Positions 17,066 to 24,587 of a DNA stretch of 28,384 bases are shown here, piece by piece; the first letter of the stretch is position 1, and every line of letters begins with the position of its first letter. The stretch comes from a virus, in the IMG/VR virus record IMGVR_UViG_3300003877_000009, positions 1 through 28,384 of that record; one strand, written 5' to 3'. The notes under the pieces were generated by a model. The model saw only the letters and a program-made list of their open reading frames with translations. It searched no databases and was not told the origin of the DNA. The position numbers were made by a program, and so were the translations under genes.

Positions 17066-17628
17066 TAGAATATGCCTAATACACTAGTAGCATTATTAAT
17101 GTCGCCTGAACGTTCATTGTTTTTAGCGATTTTTCCTTGAATTTCGCCTTCAAGTAAAGTGATCGCTATTTGTGACTCGGTTGATTTATTTATGTAATCA
17201 ATTTCCTTTTGAAATGAAGTATCCATTTTCTTGACGTAATCAACGTTCGTGCCGACAGATGACAAGAACCCGGACGAGGATTGTATGCCAGTTACTTGAC
17301 TTCGCAAGTCAGCGTACTGAAGTTCGGACCGCCGAACATTCTCTGCGGATTCGGCACGAATCGCGTCGGCGTTAAGCCCCGCTAATTCGTTAGTTTGCCC
17401 CTCGACAGTAGAACCCCAGCTTTCCAAGGCATCTTTGATTTTTTCCTCTACTCGGTCAGCCTCTTTTTCTGCCTTGTCCATGAATCTTTCTAATTCAGTA
17501 GCAGCTTTGTCTACTGGATTAAAATCTTCTAACTGCTTAGACAGCCAAGAGTCGCCTATGCTATAGCCTCCTATTGATATGTCGGCTTGATCCCAAGTCT
17601 GGGGCTTTAGTGGATTAAACCCGCCCAT
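17065..17628 (-). CDS. Putative internal virion protein (187 aa, gp14-like)
   Basis: A 187-residue protein close in size to T7 gp14 (196) and in the same relative place, directly after the tail nozzle gene. Residues about 35-110 are rich in Glu, Lys and Ala with heptad-like spacing (ELERFMDKAEKEADRVEEK), suggesting a coiled coil. A Gly/Ser patch (SSSGFLSSVGT) follows, then more helix. It has no classical signal peptide. Some ejected proteins of this class line the channel through the outer membrane; that role here is inferred from position. It is coupled on both sides by TAATG overlaps. Confidence 0.75.
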   Translation of the reverse strand: MGGFNPLKPQTWDQADISIGGYSIGDSWLSKQLEDFNPVDKAATELERFMDKAEKEADRVEEKIKDALESWGSTVEGQTNELAGLNADAIRAESAENVRRSELQYADLRSQVTGIQSSSGFLSSVGTNVDYVKKMDTSFQKEIDYINKSTESQIAITLLEGEIQGKIAKNNERSGDINNATSVLGIF

Positions 17629-19286
17629 TATAGTTTCTCCTGCGTCAAAGTACCGAACACGCCAGTGATAGTCATGTTAAACGGAAGGTCCTGTGTTATG
17701 GTGATCGGGGATTCCCGATCAAACCCCATATCAGTAATGTTTACTAGGCCAGTGACGGTATCGGGGGCAGTATCCATCAACACATCGGCGGCAATATCAG
17801 GCGGAGTTTCCCCGTTTATCTTAGGCAAGTAAGAGGCTATTAACCCTACAAATATGTCCTTATATCGTTTCAAATGGACTCTGCCGCTGCCCCGTTGAGA
17901 ACCTTCGTCCACGGGAAGCAAAATTAACTCTTGGTCAAAAGCCAGCCCGACATATACTATAGTCGCTGCTTGGGCCAGAGTTATTGCCCCGCTACTTACT
18001 ACATATGAACCGGCATTATATCCGTCCGAAATAGCATGCACTGTTTTTCCTTCCATGTGGTCTAATCCGGTGACAGAAATGCCGGGAGTTCCGCCGAAAT
18101 CCTTATAAACGTACGAATCCAACGGTACGGATTTTGTTAATTCTAGCAATAAATCCGTACCGTTGCGGTCCACAACAGAAACTATTTCTCCGACTCCGTT
18201 TATCTCGCCGCCCGCCATACTGTTAACTGTTCCATTGGTGTCGTGGCGAGACCAGCCGTAGACATTCACAGAGCGATTATACAAAGAGCATATGTAATCG
18301 CCATTATTATCAGTAAACCACCCCAAGTTATCGGGGTGCGGCTGGTACACAAAATCTTTAATGTTCCCAGCAGTAATATGCTCGCTAAAGAAGGTTATGT
18401 CGACTGGGACCCATGTTTCTGCATTCCGGTCGTACTGGGTAGCATATAGTTTCCTGCCATCCCCGGAGATAAATCCCAGTTTATCTCCCAGCATGCTAGG
18501 CTGAACGGACTTAGAGCCATATTGGCTTTGCTGATCGATAGATATGTCGCCAATGTATATCACAGAGCCTTGCGATGTTATGATGTATTCGCCGAAATCA
18601 GTGCCTACTATTAGATTCTTGGATTTCGATAGCCATCTGATTTCGCCGCTATCTTCCATTTCCACTTCGAAGCCATCGGCGGCTGTTGTCCCTGTAGTCA
18701 TGTCGGTGCGGGCTTGGGGTTTCGAGGCCCATATTTTGGTTCCGTTAGCGAGCCATAATTTGCCTTTATGAATAGTACCAGTAGCCGGGTAAGTACCGGC
18801 AGCAGAACCCCAGTAAGCGGGAGCAGCCGTAAAGGTAACGGCTGCATATGTTAAATCGGTTCCAGCAGCATTTAACGTAAACCTGGCTGTCGGATGGTTT
18901 TTGTGGAATACCCATAAATTTAGTCGATCAGGGTCGTGAACTATGTGAATATCGTCCAATTCCGCATCGAGATATGGGGTAATAAAGCTCGGGGTAGGAG
19001 TAGCAACGCCGTCGTTAGTAAAGGTCCAAGCTTTGGCGTTAACGAACACTATGTCAAAATACTTAGCAGACGTGGCCTGGAATACTTTTATCACACCGTT
19101 CGTTGCTCCGACAATAGTATTTAATTTTTTGGTTCCATTACGAGTTTTTGCTGGGCCGCGAGGGTCGGGGACCATGTTCCGCATAGTGGCAACTGCGGAA
19201 TTATGGGTTTCCGTATCATGTCGGTCCCTCAGCAGGGGAGATACTTCCCCTGCTGAAAAACTGCGATATGCCGGTATTAAATTCAT
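17628..19286 (-). CDS. Tail nozzle / stabilisation protein (gp12-like)
   Basis: A 552-residue tail protein. The N-terminus (YRSFSAGEVSPLLRDRHDTE, then MRNMVPDPRGPAKTRNGTK) matches the widespread phage pattern FsaGElSP...R.D...N....p.Gg...R.Gt found in podoviral tail nozzle or stabilisation proteins. The rest is beta-rich (many short Val/Thr/Asp strands), fitting the beta-propeller-type nozzle. It should sit beneath the gp11-like adaptor ring and seal the DNA channel. The start is ATG 19286, preceded by GGGGAAG. Upstream is a 12-bp palindrome at the end of the exported-protein gene. Confidence 0.85.
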   Translation of the reverse strand: MNLIPAYRSFSAGEVSPLLRDRHDTETHNSAVATMRNMVPDPRGPAKTRNGTKKLNTIVGATNGVIKVFQATSAKYFDIVFVNAKAWTFTNDGVATPTPSFITPYLDAELDDIHIVHDPDRLNLWVFHKNHPTARFTLNAAGTDLTYAAVTFTAAPAYWGSAAGTYPATGTIHKGKLWLANGTKIWASKPQARTDMTTGTTAADGFEVEMEDSGEIRWLSKSKNLIVGTDFGEYIITSQGSVIYIGDISIDQQSQYGSKSVQPSMLGDKLGFISGDGRKLYATQYDRNAETWVPVDITFFSEHITAGNIKDFVYQPHPDNLGWFTDNNGDYICSLYNRSVNVYGWSRHDTNGTVNSMAGGEINGVGEIVSVVDRNGTDLLLELTKSVPLDSYVYKDFGGTPGISVTGLDHMEGKTVHAISDGYNAGSYVVSSGAITLAQAATIVYVGLAFDQELILLPVDEGSQRGSGRVHLKRYKDIFVGLIASYLPKINGETPPDIAADVLMDTAPDTVTGLVNITDMGFDRESPITITQDLPFNMTITGVFGTLTQEKL

Positions 19287-19304
19287 AGCTTCCCCAAACT
19301 AGGA

Positions 19305-19316
19305 CTTAATATTAAG
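19305..19316. repeat. 12-bp perfect palindrome CTTAATATTAAG
   Basis: A fully self-complementary 12-mer spanning the stop codon of the 161-aa exported protein gene, 19 bases upstream of the nozzle gene. As RNA it has no loop, so it is unlikely to be a terminator. It could be a dimeric-protein site or chance in an AT-rich gap. Confidence 0.4.
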
Positions 19317-19797
19317 GAGCGGTAAGAGTGATCGAACCAGCGGTGTTGCCTACGCCAAAAACAAACCAATTTGTGCCGTCAGAAACCACATAGGCATAAT
19401 CACCAAGTGCTTCTGCAGAATTCACAAAGTTGATCTGTTTTTCATTGACACCGGGAACAGCAGCACCAGCAACTAGCATTGTTCCTTGGATTACTGCGGC
19501 GGCGGCATTGGTGCCTACGACCCAATTCGAAGTAGCGAAATTAGCGCCGATTACAAAAGTATATTTTAGACCGGCTTTCGGGGCGGGCAGAGTAACAGCA
19601 ACGCCAGCGGCAGCATTTAGAATGAATACTTTACCGTTATCTGCATTAGTCAGGACCTTAGCAGCGGTTACCGTTTCAGCAACAGTATTGACGTTAAGCC
19701 CGTTTACCTGCAGTTCAGATTTGGCGTAATTGACCGCTTGAGCCGGGATTGCAAACATAATTAACGCGGCTGCGATGATATAAGATAACTTTTTCAT
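19312..19797 (-). CDS. Exported phage protein with Sec signal peptide (161 aa)
   Basis: A 161-residue protein starting with a textbook signal peptide: positive MKK, a hydrophobic core (IIAAALIMFAI) and a cleavage site after AQA at about residue 21. The mature part is small-residue-rich and beta-type. Its segment VLTNADNGKVFILNAAAGVAVTLPAP resembles a motif found in various phage surface or structural proteins. The C-terminus ends in alternating strands (YVVSDGTNWFVFG). ATG 19797 has AAAGGA about nine bases upstream. Sitting between a membrane protein gene and the tail nozzle gene, it may act in the host periplasm, for example in lysis or superinfection exclusion, or be attached outside the particle. 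The function is unknown. Confidence 0.8.
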   Translation of the reverse strand: MKKLSYIIAAALIMFAIPAQAVNYAKSELQVNGLNVNTVAETVTAAKVLTNADNGKVFILNAAAGVAVTLPAPKAGLKYTFVIGANFATSNWVVGTNAAAAVIQGTMLVAGAAVPGVNEKQINFVNSAEALGDYAYVVSDGTNWFVFGVGNTAGSITLTAP

Positions 19798-19810
19798 GAT
19801 TTTGGTTCCT

Positions 19811-20053
19811 TTAGTTATGTAAATTTAATTTTACGTACTGCCATAAAGCGACAAAAGCACCAGTTAAAACTGCTAATGCGCCGTATTTGATTAGATGAAG
19901 CTTCACTTGATCGAGAACTTCAATCCATTTTTGATCGCGGGCCATTTTTCCGGCTAAGTAAGAATGATGCTCGTGGTGATCCTCACGACTTATGTGGCGG
20001 CTTTCCTCCAGAGCTTTAACAACGGCCTGGGCTATTTTATCTGATTCATTCAC
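19811..20053 (-). CDS. Small single-span membrane protein, holin-like candidate (80 aa)
   Basis: The chosen start is GTG 20053, with GGAGG five or six bases upstream. An ATG further upstream would lie inside the 39-aa peptide gene and lacks a good site. The product has a charged, His-rich N-terminal part (REDHHEHHSYLAGK), an amphipathic stretch and one transmembrane helix near the C-terminus (YGALAVLTGAFVALWQYV, about residues 55-73), then a short tail. The layout (large cytoplasmic N-terminus, one C-terminal span) is common among small phage membrane proteins annotated as holin-like. No endolysin lies beside it, so the lysis role is uncertain. Confidence 0.7.
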   Translation of the reverse strand: MNESDKIAQAVVKALEESRHISREDHHEHHSYLAGKMARDQKWIEVLDQVKLHLIKYGALAVLTGAFVALWQYVKLNLHN

Positions 20054-20165
20054 AACCAACCTCCAGCGGGAAGCCGTTCTCACGCTGCGCGGCTGTTCGC
20101 ATTGTAAGCGCTGCGCTTAAAACACTGGTTGAAATTAGTAGTAAAAGTGCTAGTAGTTTTTTCAT
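20046..20165 (-). CDS. 39-residue hydrophobic signal-peptide-like protein
   Basis: A short gene starting at ATG 20165 with AGGA seven bases upstream and ending at a TGA inside the start region of the next gene (8-base overlap). The product begins MKKLLALLLLISTSVLSA, a strong signal peptide or membrane anchor, followed by only about 20 polar residues with a single Cys near the end (GCE). There is no lipobox at the end of the hydrophobic part, so it is not a typical Rz1 lipoprotein. It could be a small membrane regulator of the 80-aa membrane protein, or a leader whose translation is coupled to it. Confidence 0.6.
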   Translation of the reverse strand: MKKLLALLLLISTSVLSAALTMRTAAQRENGFPLEVGCE

Positions 20166-20175
20166 AATACTTTCC

Positions 20176-21150
20176 TTAGACTAAACTGACCCAACCGGGG
20201 TATATAACTTTATTTCCTTTAGTCCATTCTGCTTTCATCCAATCCATAGCAGCGCCAACATCATCTGGTGCGCCGTTTTCAAATACGAACACTACTAATC
20301 CGTAATAATCCTGAGCTATTTCAGTACTGCCTATCGTCTCTGTGAACGATCCAGGATGCTCTTTATCGCCGTCTGGCTGTACTGAGTACCCCGTATAACT
20401 ATAATCGCAAGACGCACCTCCTATAGACAAAGTACCGTCAGACTGGCATACGTTAATATTTCCGTTAGCTACTGAGTGTCCGCACTTAAACTTGCCATCT
20501 GGATTAAACGAGTCCCACGCTGCTTGTATGTAGCTATCAGCATCACGAATACTTTTAGAGTCCGTCATTGAGCCGTCGGCCCAATGTTCCAGGGTATCCC
20601 CGCGCATAACTGCGCCAAATATGTAATCTTGACCGTTTGTTCGCGTTACATAATCTGCGTCCCGTAGGGTTGCCATCCCGCCTGTGTATGTCGGTGAGTC
20701 GCCGCTAAATACTGCGTAATAAGGCTGTATTTTTAACTGGCCGTTAGCAGTAGCGTCACCAAAATAAAAAGATAAGTGACCTCCGCCATTTGCAACTCCG
20801 CCATCCCTGGCTTTGCCGCAAGCCATTATCACAACATCTTTTCCGTTGGGATTGACCCATGATCCCGTAATATCACACGTATCAGTTCCGGCATCGCCAT
20901 CGACATTAGGCCACGACAAAAGACGCATTGCATTAGCATCACCTACGCTTACGTTTATGTCTGATTTTATTCCATCAATGACAACTCCGTTTACAATATC
21001 AGTTATAGTCGAGCCACTTCCTTCGTCACAGGGGAAGAAGTGTTTACAGACTATGCCAATAGAATTTGCTTGTGCTGGCATAGAAGAACTAACCCCTCCA
21101 CTATCCCGTTGCATCTTATGGCTTCTACGGTTACGTCGGGACTTCTGCAT
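20176..21150 (-). CDS. Lectin-like virion protein, paralogue 2 (324 aa)
   Basis: The start is ATG 21150, overlapping the stop of the upstream paralogue (TAATG). A longer frame to 21213 exists but would lie inside that gene. The N-terminus is basic (QKSRRNRRSHKMQRD), then comes VCKHFFPCDEGSGSTITD at about residues 33-50, and the C-terminus is LVVFVFENGAPDDV, AAMDWMKAEW, YPGWVSLV. Both ends match the preceding gene, so the two arose by duplication. The middle is rich in Gly, Asp and short beta strands and fits a concanavalin/LamG-like sandwich. A surface-exposed decoration or receptor-contact role is likely, but no ligand can be named. Confidence 0.75.
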   Translation of the reverse strand: MQKSRRNRRSHKMQRDSGGVSSSMPAQANSIGIVCKHFFPCDEGSGSTITDIVNGVVIDGIKSDINVSVGDANAMRLLSWPNVDGDAGTDTCDITGSWVNPNGKDVVIMACGKARDGGVANGGGHLSFYFGDATANGQLKIQPYYAVFSGDSPTYTGGMATLRDADYVTRTNGQDYIFGAVMRGDTLEHWADGSMTDSKSIRDADSYIQAAWDSFNPDGKFKCGHSVANGNINVCQSDGTLSIGGASCDYSYTGYSVQPDGDKEHPGSFTETIGSTEIAQDYYGLVVFVFENGAPDDVGAAMDWMKAEWTKGNKVIYPGWVSLV

Positions 21151-21899
21151 TAAACAAGACCCATCCACGGCGGGTAAATCTGGCGCAACGTACCATTCGT
21201 TGTGCCTGTCCAATTTGCATACATCCAGTCAATAGCAGTTTCGTGATCAGACGGGATTCCGTCTTCAAATACAAACAGCGCAAGTCCTTGTAGTTTCATG
21301 CCCAAGGAATCGAAATAAGCGGCGGGCGTAAATCCTGTTACCTCAGTTATTGACGCAGTGACGCTTTGGTCTAAGTCGCCCTTTACCCGATACGTCAACT
21401 CCCCACTTCTATCTGCAATATTCGCCATAGAAAGGCTTAAGCCATCAACTAACGTGGTGTTTAAATCAGGAGTAGTTACATTCGCATCATCATCACCACG
21501 AATACTTGCATTTTGATGGCTTACGATAATGCCGTTTTGTGCTGCGCTTCCAGTCCTGCCAATAGCGATAGTGTGGATATTTGCTACTACGCTGTCATCC
21601 ACAGCAGTTCCAACACCGAGCATGATAAAATCTTTTTCATTAGTGTCTGCCCATGCGCCAGAAGCTAATGCAGTAGTGCCTAGCTGTGTACGTTGAGCCG
21701 AGCCTAATGTTGCATCCCACACAAACTTACCTACATCAGTAATAACAACATTGCCAGCAACATCTGAAATTGTATCGCCAGAAGTTTCTCCAATTGGAAA
21801 AAAGTGCTTACAACATACTGGTATAGATACTGCCTGATTTCTAGGTTTAGCTGATGTTGTGTTGTTACGATCTCTCGTCATTTTATGTGTCATTCTCAT
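21150..21899 (-). CDS. Lectin-like virion protein, paralogue 1 (249 aa)
   Basis: Shares its frame with the next gene: a basic, Arg/Asn-rich N-terminus, then VCCKHFFPIGETSGDTISD at about residues 28-46, and an end reading LALFVFEDGIPSDH, AIDWMYANW, YPPWMGLV. The body is beta-rich with repeated Gly/Thr/Asp turns, consistent with a concanavalin/LamG-like fold. It is 75 residues shorter than its paralogue. The ATG at 21899 overlaps the previous stop (TAATG). Placed between the tail adaptor and nozzle genes, it is probably a structural or decoration protein. Confidence 0.75.
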   Translation of the reverse strand: MRMTHKMTRDRNNTTSAKPRNQAVSIPVCCKHFFPIGETSGDTISDVAGNVVITDVGKFVWDATLGSAQRTQLGTTALASGAWADTNEKDFIMLGVGTAVDDSVVANIHTIAIGRTGSAAQNGIIVSHQNASIRGDDDANVTTPDLNTTLVDGLSLSMANIADRSGELTYRVKGDLDQSVTASITEVTGFTPAAYFDSLGMKLQGLALFVFEDGIPSDHETAIDWMYANWTGTTNGTLRQIYPPWMGLV

Positions 21900-22447
21900 T
21901 ATGCTGTCTCCGCCAAAATGTCCATGTTAGTCGTTATGCCGCTACCATTTACATAAAGGAAATCAGCACGTCTTAAAATGCCTCCGAACTCGAACCATTC
22001 AGACCAACCATCATCAGCACCTACGAGTGAGGCTTTAGGTATGTACGATAATTCGTTGTACTCAACATCGGTAGCCTCTGCACCGCCAGCAGCAGCAAGC
22101 CATGCCCATGCTTGAGTATCATTAGTTGTGTCATCTATAGGGGAAGCATCGAATACAACACGGACAATGTCCCCGACAGTAGGAGGAGTTCCGCCTGCAC
22201 CGGGCATCAGCTTAAATCGAACAGCAGTAACTTCTTCAGCAGCAGCCCACGTCATGTGGCCTAGTAGCAACTGTGTTTCTGCTACGTCTTCTATAAAGCG
22301 GTTATGAGACTGCGAAAACGGTTCTGTGACCACATTCCCCGCATCGTTGCCTTTTTTGTCTGTTGTGCCAACTAAGGCAAAACACCGGTACTTTATCTTG
22401 TTGACTACTATGTTATATGTTTCCCGAATAATAGTTGGAACTGACAT
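21899..22447 (-). CDS. Hypothetical structural protein (182 aa)
   Basis: I do not recognise a named family. The 182-residue product begins with a short strand-rich part (YNIVVNKIKYRCFALVG), has an Ala/Gly-rich loop region (WLAAAGGAEATD) and ends in beta strands (WFEFGGILRRADFLYVNGSG). No signal peptide or membrane helix is seen. It is encoded directly after the tail adaptor and is coupled to the first lectin-like gene by TAATG, so it may form a complex with those proteins. A ribosome binding site (AGGAG) precedes the ATG at 22447. Confidence 0.75.
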   Translation of the reverse strand: MSVPTIIRETYNIVVNKIKYRCFALVGTTDKKGNDAGNVVTEPFSQSHNRFIEDVAETQLLLGHMTWAAAEEVTAVRFKLMPGAGGTPPTVGDIVRVVFDASPIDDTTNDTQAWAWLAAAGGAEATDVEYNELSYIPKASLVGADDGWSEWFEFGGILRRADFLYVNGSGITTNMDILAETA

Positions 22448-22456
22448 GATTTACTC

Positions 22457-23032
22457 CTATCTCCGGCTAGTTAGCCTTGTTTGGTTCATTCTTGGATGCT
22501 TGCCCTGGGAGCCATCGCTTTCAAGGGCAAGAGCCAGTTTGTTTTGGTAAATAGCATACATTGTAGATTCTTTCTTTTGCGATTCTGTCAGCGGGATGGC
22601 AAGGTCGTATGCCATCCGGGCCGCTAAACACTGGTTGAACATGTTTGAAAATTTTGACGTGTCTTTAATTGATGTTACCGTTTTAACGTAAATCTTCGGC
22701 GAATCACATACAATTCCCTCCGCTTCTAAGCGGTAATCGAAATCATAATCAGAATCTGTGGCTTTGTCGCTTACGAATATTACCTTTAATTCAGTGGACG
22801 GAACTGCAAAGTAGTATTTGTAACCCCAAGCCGGGGCTGCAGAATTATATGTTGACCAAACAAATCTTGAGGTAGCAAAAGACCATTCTCCCTCTTCGAG
22901 AACCGAATCAAGAGAAAATTGGAAATTCGCTTTGATGGCTCGAGCTTGTTTGGTGGCATCATCAACGGAAGCCATCAAATTTTGCCCGAGCCAACTAAGC
23001 GTTAAATTTCCAATTTCAGTCTTGGAAGCCAT
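22457..23032 (-). CDS. Tail adaptor, T7 gp11-like (tail tubular protein A)
   Basis: A 191-residue protein close in length to T7 gp11 (196). It shows the family pattern: an N-terminal helix with TLSWLGQ, an Ala-rich helix (DDATKQARAIKANF), VLEEGEWSFATSR, then GYKYYFAVP and LKVIFV, a later KIYVKTVTS, and a C-terminal helical part (CLAARMAYDLAIPLTES). The adaptor ring binds under the portal and receives the nozzle. Six bases separate it from the upstream 139-aa gene. Confidence 0.85.
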   Translation of the reverse strand: MASKTEIGNLTLSWLGQNLMASVDDATKQARAIKANFQFSLDSVLEEGEWSFATSRFVWSTYNSAAPAWGYKYYFAVPSTELKVIFVSDKATDSDYDFDYRLEAEGIVCDSPKIYVKTVTSIKDTSKFSNMFNQCLAARMAYDLAIPLTESQKKESTMYAIYQNKLALALESDGSQGKHPRMNQTRLTSRR

Positions 23033-23038
23033 GATAGG

Positions 23039-23458
23039 TTACTTGGCGGCTTCCGTTGCTTTTTTGCTATCAGCTCCGGCACCTTTTTTGCCAGATTTGA
23101 TTTCGGCCAATTGGATTTCGGCCAGTTCTGCTTTGGCTGCTGCTTCACGAGCCTGATCGCTTTGGATTTGTTCTGCAGTAACTTCGGACTTGGAAAGAAT
23201 TTCTTCCATTTCATTGGCCACGTTGGAACGTTTTGTGATTTCCAGGCCCGCCACGAATTCTTCGTGGGCAGATTTTGACATCTTTTCGCCAGAATTTTTG
23301 TAGCCCAGATAGTTCATATGAGATAATACGCTCTCATATTCGATATCTAATTCCGTCGATAAGGTTTTGCAACTGAAAATTTCTTTGTCATCAAGAAACT
23401 TCTTCAACTTTTTTAAGGTAGTCGAATTAAACCCTGCTGCTTTTACGCCGAATGGCAT
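23039..23458 (-). CDS. Hypothetical protein (139 aa), helical with Ala/Glu repeats
   Basis: I do not recognise this protein. Residues 1-60 could form a small helix-turn-helix-like fold (TLKKLKKFLDD, then TLSTELDIEYESVLSHMNYLG). Residues about 80-139 are a low-complexity Ala/Glu/Lys helix with a short internal repeat (LAEIQ/LAEIK), mirrored in the DNA by two GATTTCGGCCA copies 15 bases apart at 23099-23109 and 23114-23124. It lies between the capsid and tail adaptor genes. It could be a head completion or minor head protein, but this is from position only. Confidence 0.7.
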   Translation of the reverse strand: MPFGVKAAGFNSTTLKKLKKFLDDKEIFSCKTLSTELDIEYESVLSHMNYLGYKNSGEKMSKSAHEEFVAGLEITKRSNVANEMEEILSKSEVTAEQIQSDQAREAAAKAELAEIQLAEIKSGKKGAGADSKKATEAAK

Positions 23459-23468
23459 GGATCACCCC

Positions 23469-23678
23469 CTATTGGTAACCGGCTTCGCGCAATGCATCCG
23501 CAAGGCGCTCAGTGATTACGTCGATACTTAAAGAACGTTTAGCCACTGCAGAATCTAATATCAGAGCCACTTTACCGGCACCCACGACCGTAGAAACGGT
23601 CTCGGTTCCAACTAAAGTGGAGATAGAAAATTGCTGCTTTGACTGACTAACTCCGCCAACTATTGATATTGCTGCCAC
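23469..23678 (-). CDS. Small hypothetical protein downstream of capsid (69 aa)
   Basis: The chosen start is GTG 23678, because AGGAGAAA (23691-23684) sits at proper spacing upstream. The frame extends to a TTG at 23702, but that would run through the terminator's T-tract. The product is beta-rich at first (SIVGGVSQSKQQFSIST, VSTVVGAGKVALILD) and ends in an amphipathic helix (ITERLADALREAGY). No family was recognised. Its place directly after the capsid gene and its hairpin suggests a minor head protein. Confidence 0.65.
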   Translation of the reverse strand: MAAISIVGGVSQSKQQFSISTLVGTETVSTVVGAGKVALILDSAVAKRSLSIDVITERLADALREAGYQ

Positions 23679-23691
23679 GTTACTTTCTCCT

Positions 23692-23716
23692 AAAAAAGGC
23701 AAGGCCCCGAAGGGCC
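23692..23716 (-). terminator. UUCG-loop hairpin with T-tract after capsid gene
   Basis: On the - strand, 7 bases after the capsid stop, GGCCC-TTCG-GGGCC (23716-23703) forms a 5-bp all-GC stem with the very stable cUUCGg tetraloop. TTGCC and then six T residues (23697-23692) follow. The T-run is set off by five bases, so termination is probably partial. That would let abundant capsid transcripts end here while some polymerase reads into the tail genes. Confidence 0.7.
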
Positions 23717-23723
23717 ATACCGA

Positions 23724-24587
23724 TTATAATGAATCCAGCAAATGCCAGTGCACTATCTGTTCATCTTCCACACGAATAGCGCCCAGAGTCATGAAACTGT
23801 AAATGCGCCACAGGAATGACGTACTTGGGTCTTCAGCAACACGAGTTGTGATATCGCGGTTCATTTGAAGACCAAGTGCACGTTGGGTCATCGCAAAGCA
23901 GCTGATCTCACCAGCGGCAGGATTTAACAGCCGTGTTGATACGATCCAATCGAATCCCATCCAGCCCTGAATCATGCCATTTGTGGCAAGTAATTTGCTG
24001 CTAACATAGTCGTCACTGGTCGCTTCAGTAAGTTGTTGAATCTTACGGAGCTGTTTAGGACCGATGACCATGTATTTGCGCTCGTTAGCGTCAATGTCGT
24101 TTTCCATGAATTTCTCATAGACTTCAGTAACGCCATCAAAAGTGAAAACGCCAGTACCGTCGCCAACTACTTGAGAAGTCGGGAAAGTAACCGCTGCGCC
24201 AGTGCCATCACGGGAATCTCCCGTAGTAGCCGCGATAATAACATCATCAACCTGGCGTTGCATTGCCATGGCAATACTGAGTGTAATATTTGAATTTGGG
24301 TCAACCAGCATCTGCACGATGTCTTCTTGTTCAGAAGTATCGCCGATATCATAGGTTGAAGTGATAGACGTTCTGCGATCCCAATTAGAATCGTTTTCAG
24401 GAGTAGCTTGACGAGGGCCAGATTTCAAAGATGCTGCATTTGAACCCATGGTTTCCCAGTTATGCTTTTCAGAACTAACTGAAACTTCCTGAACGCACAT
24501 ACGGAGCTTAGCAGCGCGCTGCTGAGCAAGGTGTCGTACGTTATTTTCAAACGTCTGGACGTAAATGTTGTCGATATTAATCGCCAT
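23724..24587 (-). CDS. Major capsid protein
   Basis: A 287-residue coat protein directly downstream of the scaffold gene. It has the features of an HK97-fold capsid of the Phage_capsid_2-like group: an N-terminal helix (VRHLAQQRAAKLR), a motif TSTYDIGDTSEQEDI with an adjacent LVDPNSNITLSIAMAMQRQVDD helix, an Ile-Gly-Pro loop (YMVIGPKQLRKIQQL), and a late strand region (FMTLGAIRVEDEQIVHWHLLD). Its ATG has GGAG seven bases upstream, and a consensus sigma70 promoter lies about 125 bases upstream, so it probably gets its own strong transcription. A hairpin terminator follows the stop. Confidence 0.9.
   Translation of the reverse strand: MAINIDNIYVQTFENNVRHLAQQRAAKLRMCVQEVSVSSEKHNWETMGSNAASLKSGPRQATPENDSNWDRRTSITSTYDIGDTSEQEDIVQMLVDPNSNITLSIAMAMQRQVDDVIIAATTGDSRDGTGAAVTFPTSQVVGDGTGVFTFDGVTEVYEKFMENDIDANERKYMVIGPKQLRKIQQLTEATSDDYVSSKLLATNGMIQGWMGFDWIVSTRLLNPAAGEISCFAMTQRALGLQMNRDITTRVAEDPSTSFLWRIYSFMTLGAIRVEDEQIVHWHLLDSL

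Noticed and set aside
19811-20165. Rz/Rz1 spanin pair
   Set aside because: The nested small-gene layout is suggestive, but the 39-aa peptide has no lipobox Cys after its hydrophobic part and the 80-aa protein has its membrane span at the wrong end for Rz.
20176-21213. Longer start (21213) for the second lectin-like gene
   Set aside because: The extra 21 residues would sit inside the upstream paralogue, whereas ATG 21150 gives a typical TAATG junction and an N-terminus like the paralogue's.
23679-23702. TTG start at 23702 for the 69-aa protein
   Set aside because: It would translate through the terminator T-tract and the AGGAGAAA site; GTG 23678 is correctly spaced from that site.
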